From assembly GCA_945864765.1 (NCBI GenBank), contig CAMBDR010000286.1:1-6179 (forward strand): a DNA stretch of 6,179 nucleotides, in the 5' to 3' direction. Below, piece by piece: positions 5,146 to 6,179 of this stretch. A program made the position numbers and the translations under genes. Source of the DNA: Janthinobacterium lividum. GTDB taxonomy: Bacteria; Pseudomonadota; Gammaproteobacteria; Burkholderiales; Burkholderiaceae_D. The first letter of the stretch is position 1. Each line of letters opens with the position of its first letter. The notes under the pieces are model-generated. The model had not been told where the DNA came from and did not search any database. It saw nothing but the letters and a program-made list of their open reading frames with translations.

Positions 5146-6179
5146 TCATTCCTGCGCAAAAGTGATGTGAGTCGGGTTGAATGGCTGCGCTTTGGTATGG
5201 GGATTGACCGGGTTGGGCTGTAGCTCGGGCATCCGCCACCAATGCACCCCGCTTTCGGGCACCCGCAAATTGAGCGCCTGGCCCATTTGTGGGGTGCTGA
5301 TTGCGACGCCGATTTGCGCGGCCAAAGCAACGATGCGTTCAAATGGCTCGTACCAGGCATGCAAAGCCAAATCAAAGGTGCCATTGTGAACCGGCAGTAA
5401 TTGCTTGCCGCGCAAATCGAGGTGGGCTTGCAAGGATTGCTCGGGTTGCATATGCACGTCGGGCCAGAGTTTGTCGTAGCAGCCAGTTTCGATCATGGTC
5501 ACATCAAATGGCCCATACTTGTCGCCAATTTCTTTGAAACCGGGGAAATAACCGGAATCGCCGCTGAAAAATAAACGCAAGCTGTGTTCAGGTGAATTTT
5601 CTGCATGTTGATCCAAAATAACCCACGAAGCCCACAGTGTTTGGTTGGCATCAAACAAGCCGCGCCCGGAATAATGCTGGGCCGGGGTTGCCACCAGCTT
5701 GATGCCCGCCACTTCAGTCGATTCCCACCAAGCCAGTTGCTGCACTTTGCGCTCATCCACGCCCCAGCCAATCAAGCGCTCGCCCACGCCGGACGGGGTG
5801 ATAAAATGCTCAACCTTATCGGCCAATTGCACAATGGCGGCGTGATCGAGATGATCAAAATGGTCGTGTGAGAGCATTACACACTTGATCGGTGGCAGAT
5901 CTGCGATACTGATCGGGCTGGCGTGAAAGCGCTGCGGCCCCATCCATTGCAGTGGCGAGGCGCGCTCGGAAAAGACCGGATCGGTCAAGAAAAACTCGCC
6001 GCGTAACTTCATCAATACCGTAGAATGCCCGAGCCGAAACAAGGTATGATCGGGTGCTGCCAATAGCTCGGACTGGCTTAAGCTTTGGATTGGAATTGAG
6101 CCGGTTGGCACGGTGTTCTTTGGTTTATTGAACATGAAGTGCCAACTGATTTGTAATGCTTTCCAGAATCCGGCGCGCT
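5146..6179 (-). CDS. Metallo-beta-lactamase-fold hydrolase, RomA/UlaG/NAPE-PLD-like (5'-truncated by window edge)
   Basis: This belongs to the Zn-dependent MBL-fold group that includes UlaG, RomA and NAPE-type phospholipase D (COG2220-like). The substrate cannot be told from sequence. Counting from Met at 6135, the metal site is complete: His90-x-His92-x-Asp94-His95 in SHDHFDHLDH, His154 in TPAQHYSGRG, Asp193 in FFSGDSGYFPG and His250 in LLPVHNGTF. The Met at 6135 gives 329 residues but has no ribosome site. The frame stays open to the window edge, adding RAGFWKALQISWHF, and longer relatives commonly carry a similar FW-K-A-L segment just before FNKPKNTVPTG (recalled). I therefore treat that Met as internal and the gene as incomplete. 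It is convergent with the tRNA operon and shares its terminator, so it is transcribed separately. No signal peptide can be judged because the N-terminus is missing. Confidence 0.9.
   Translation of the reverse strand, partial: RAGFWKALQISWHFMFNKPKNTVPTGSIPIQSLSQSELLAAPDHTLFRLGHSTVLMKLRGEFFLTDPVFSERASPLQWMGPQRFHASPISIADLPPIKCVMLSHDHFDHLDHAAIVQLADKVEHFITPSGVGERLIGWGVDERKVQQLAWWESTEVAGIKLVATPAQHYSGRGLFDANQTLWASWVILDQHAENSPEHSLRLFFSGDSGYFPGFKEIGDKYGPFDVTMIETGCYDKLWPDVHMQPEQSLQAHLDLRGKQLLPVHNGTFDLALHAWYEPFERIVALAAQIGVAISTPQMGQALNLRVPESGVHWWRMPELQPNPVNPHTKAQPFNPTHITFAQE

Noticed and set aside
5026..5242. Short ORFs on both strands over tRNA-Cys and the terminator
   Set aside because: They run through a tRNA and a terminator hairpin, which rules out a real coding role.

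Overview
The window looks like a conserved housekeeping stretch of a betaproteobacterial chromosome, most likely Burkholderiales and possibly an Oxalobacteraceae-like lineage of moderate GC. This rests on gene order (era-recO-pdxJ, then uvrC-pgsA-tRNA-Gly-tRNA-Cys) and on the style of the RecO and UvrC proteins, whose C-terminal halves resemble remembered Burkholderiales homologues. No database search was run, so the placement is an inference.

Layout. Five protein genes run on the + strand: the 3' part of era (GTPase for 30S maturation, cut by the left edge), recO (recombination mediator), pdxJ (vitamin B6 synthesis), uvrC (excision-repair nuclease) and pgsA (phosphatidylglycerol-phosphate synthase). 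They are closely packed: era and recO overlap by 14 bases, and the other gaps are 93, 51 and 47 bases with no convincing terminator. Three bases after the pgsA stop begins a promoter with perfect -35 and -10 hexamers. It drives two identical tRNA-Gly(GCC) genes and a tRNA-Cys(GCA). A strong hairpin with T-tracts on both strands then ends this unit and also the convergent minus-strand gene, a metallo-beta-lactamase-fold hydrolase whose 5' end lies beyond the right edge.

How the genes relate. era, recO, pdxJ, uvrC and pgsA act in separate processes: ribosome assembly, recombination, cofactor synthesis, nucleotide excision repair and membrane lipid synthesis. Their linkage is the old lepA-rnc-era type cluster fused to the uvrC-pgsA-tRNA cluster, not a pathway. 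acpS, which usually follows pdxJ, is absent from the pdxJ-uvrC junction. That junction instead holds a 26-bp tandem duplication.

I do not see a novel multi-gene system. The points most worth a second look are small: a 15-bp tandem repeat that builds a Gly-Arg-Ala-Thr tail at the RecO N-terminus, the duplicated pdxJ-uvrC junction with nested mini-ORFs, a terminator-like hairpin inside the tRNA operon, and the right-edge hydrolase whose apparent start is probably internal. No stretch over 300 bases lacks a gene; the longest region without a protein gene (4708-5145) is filled by the tRNA operon.
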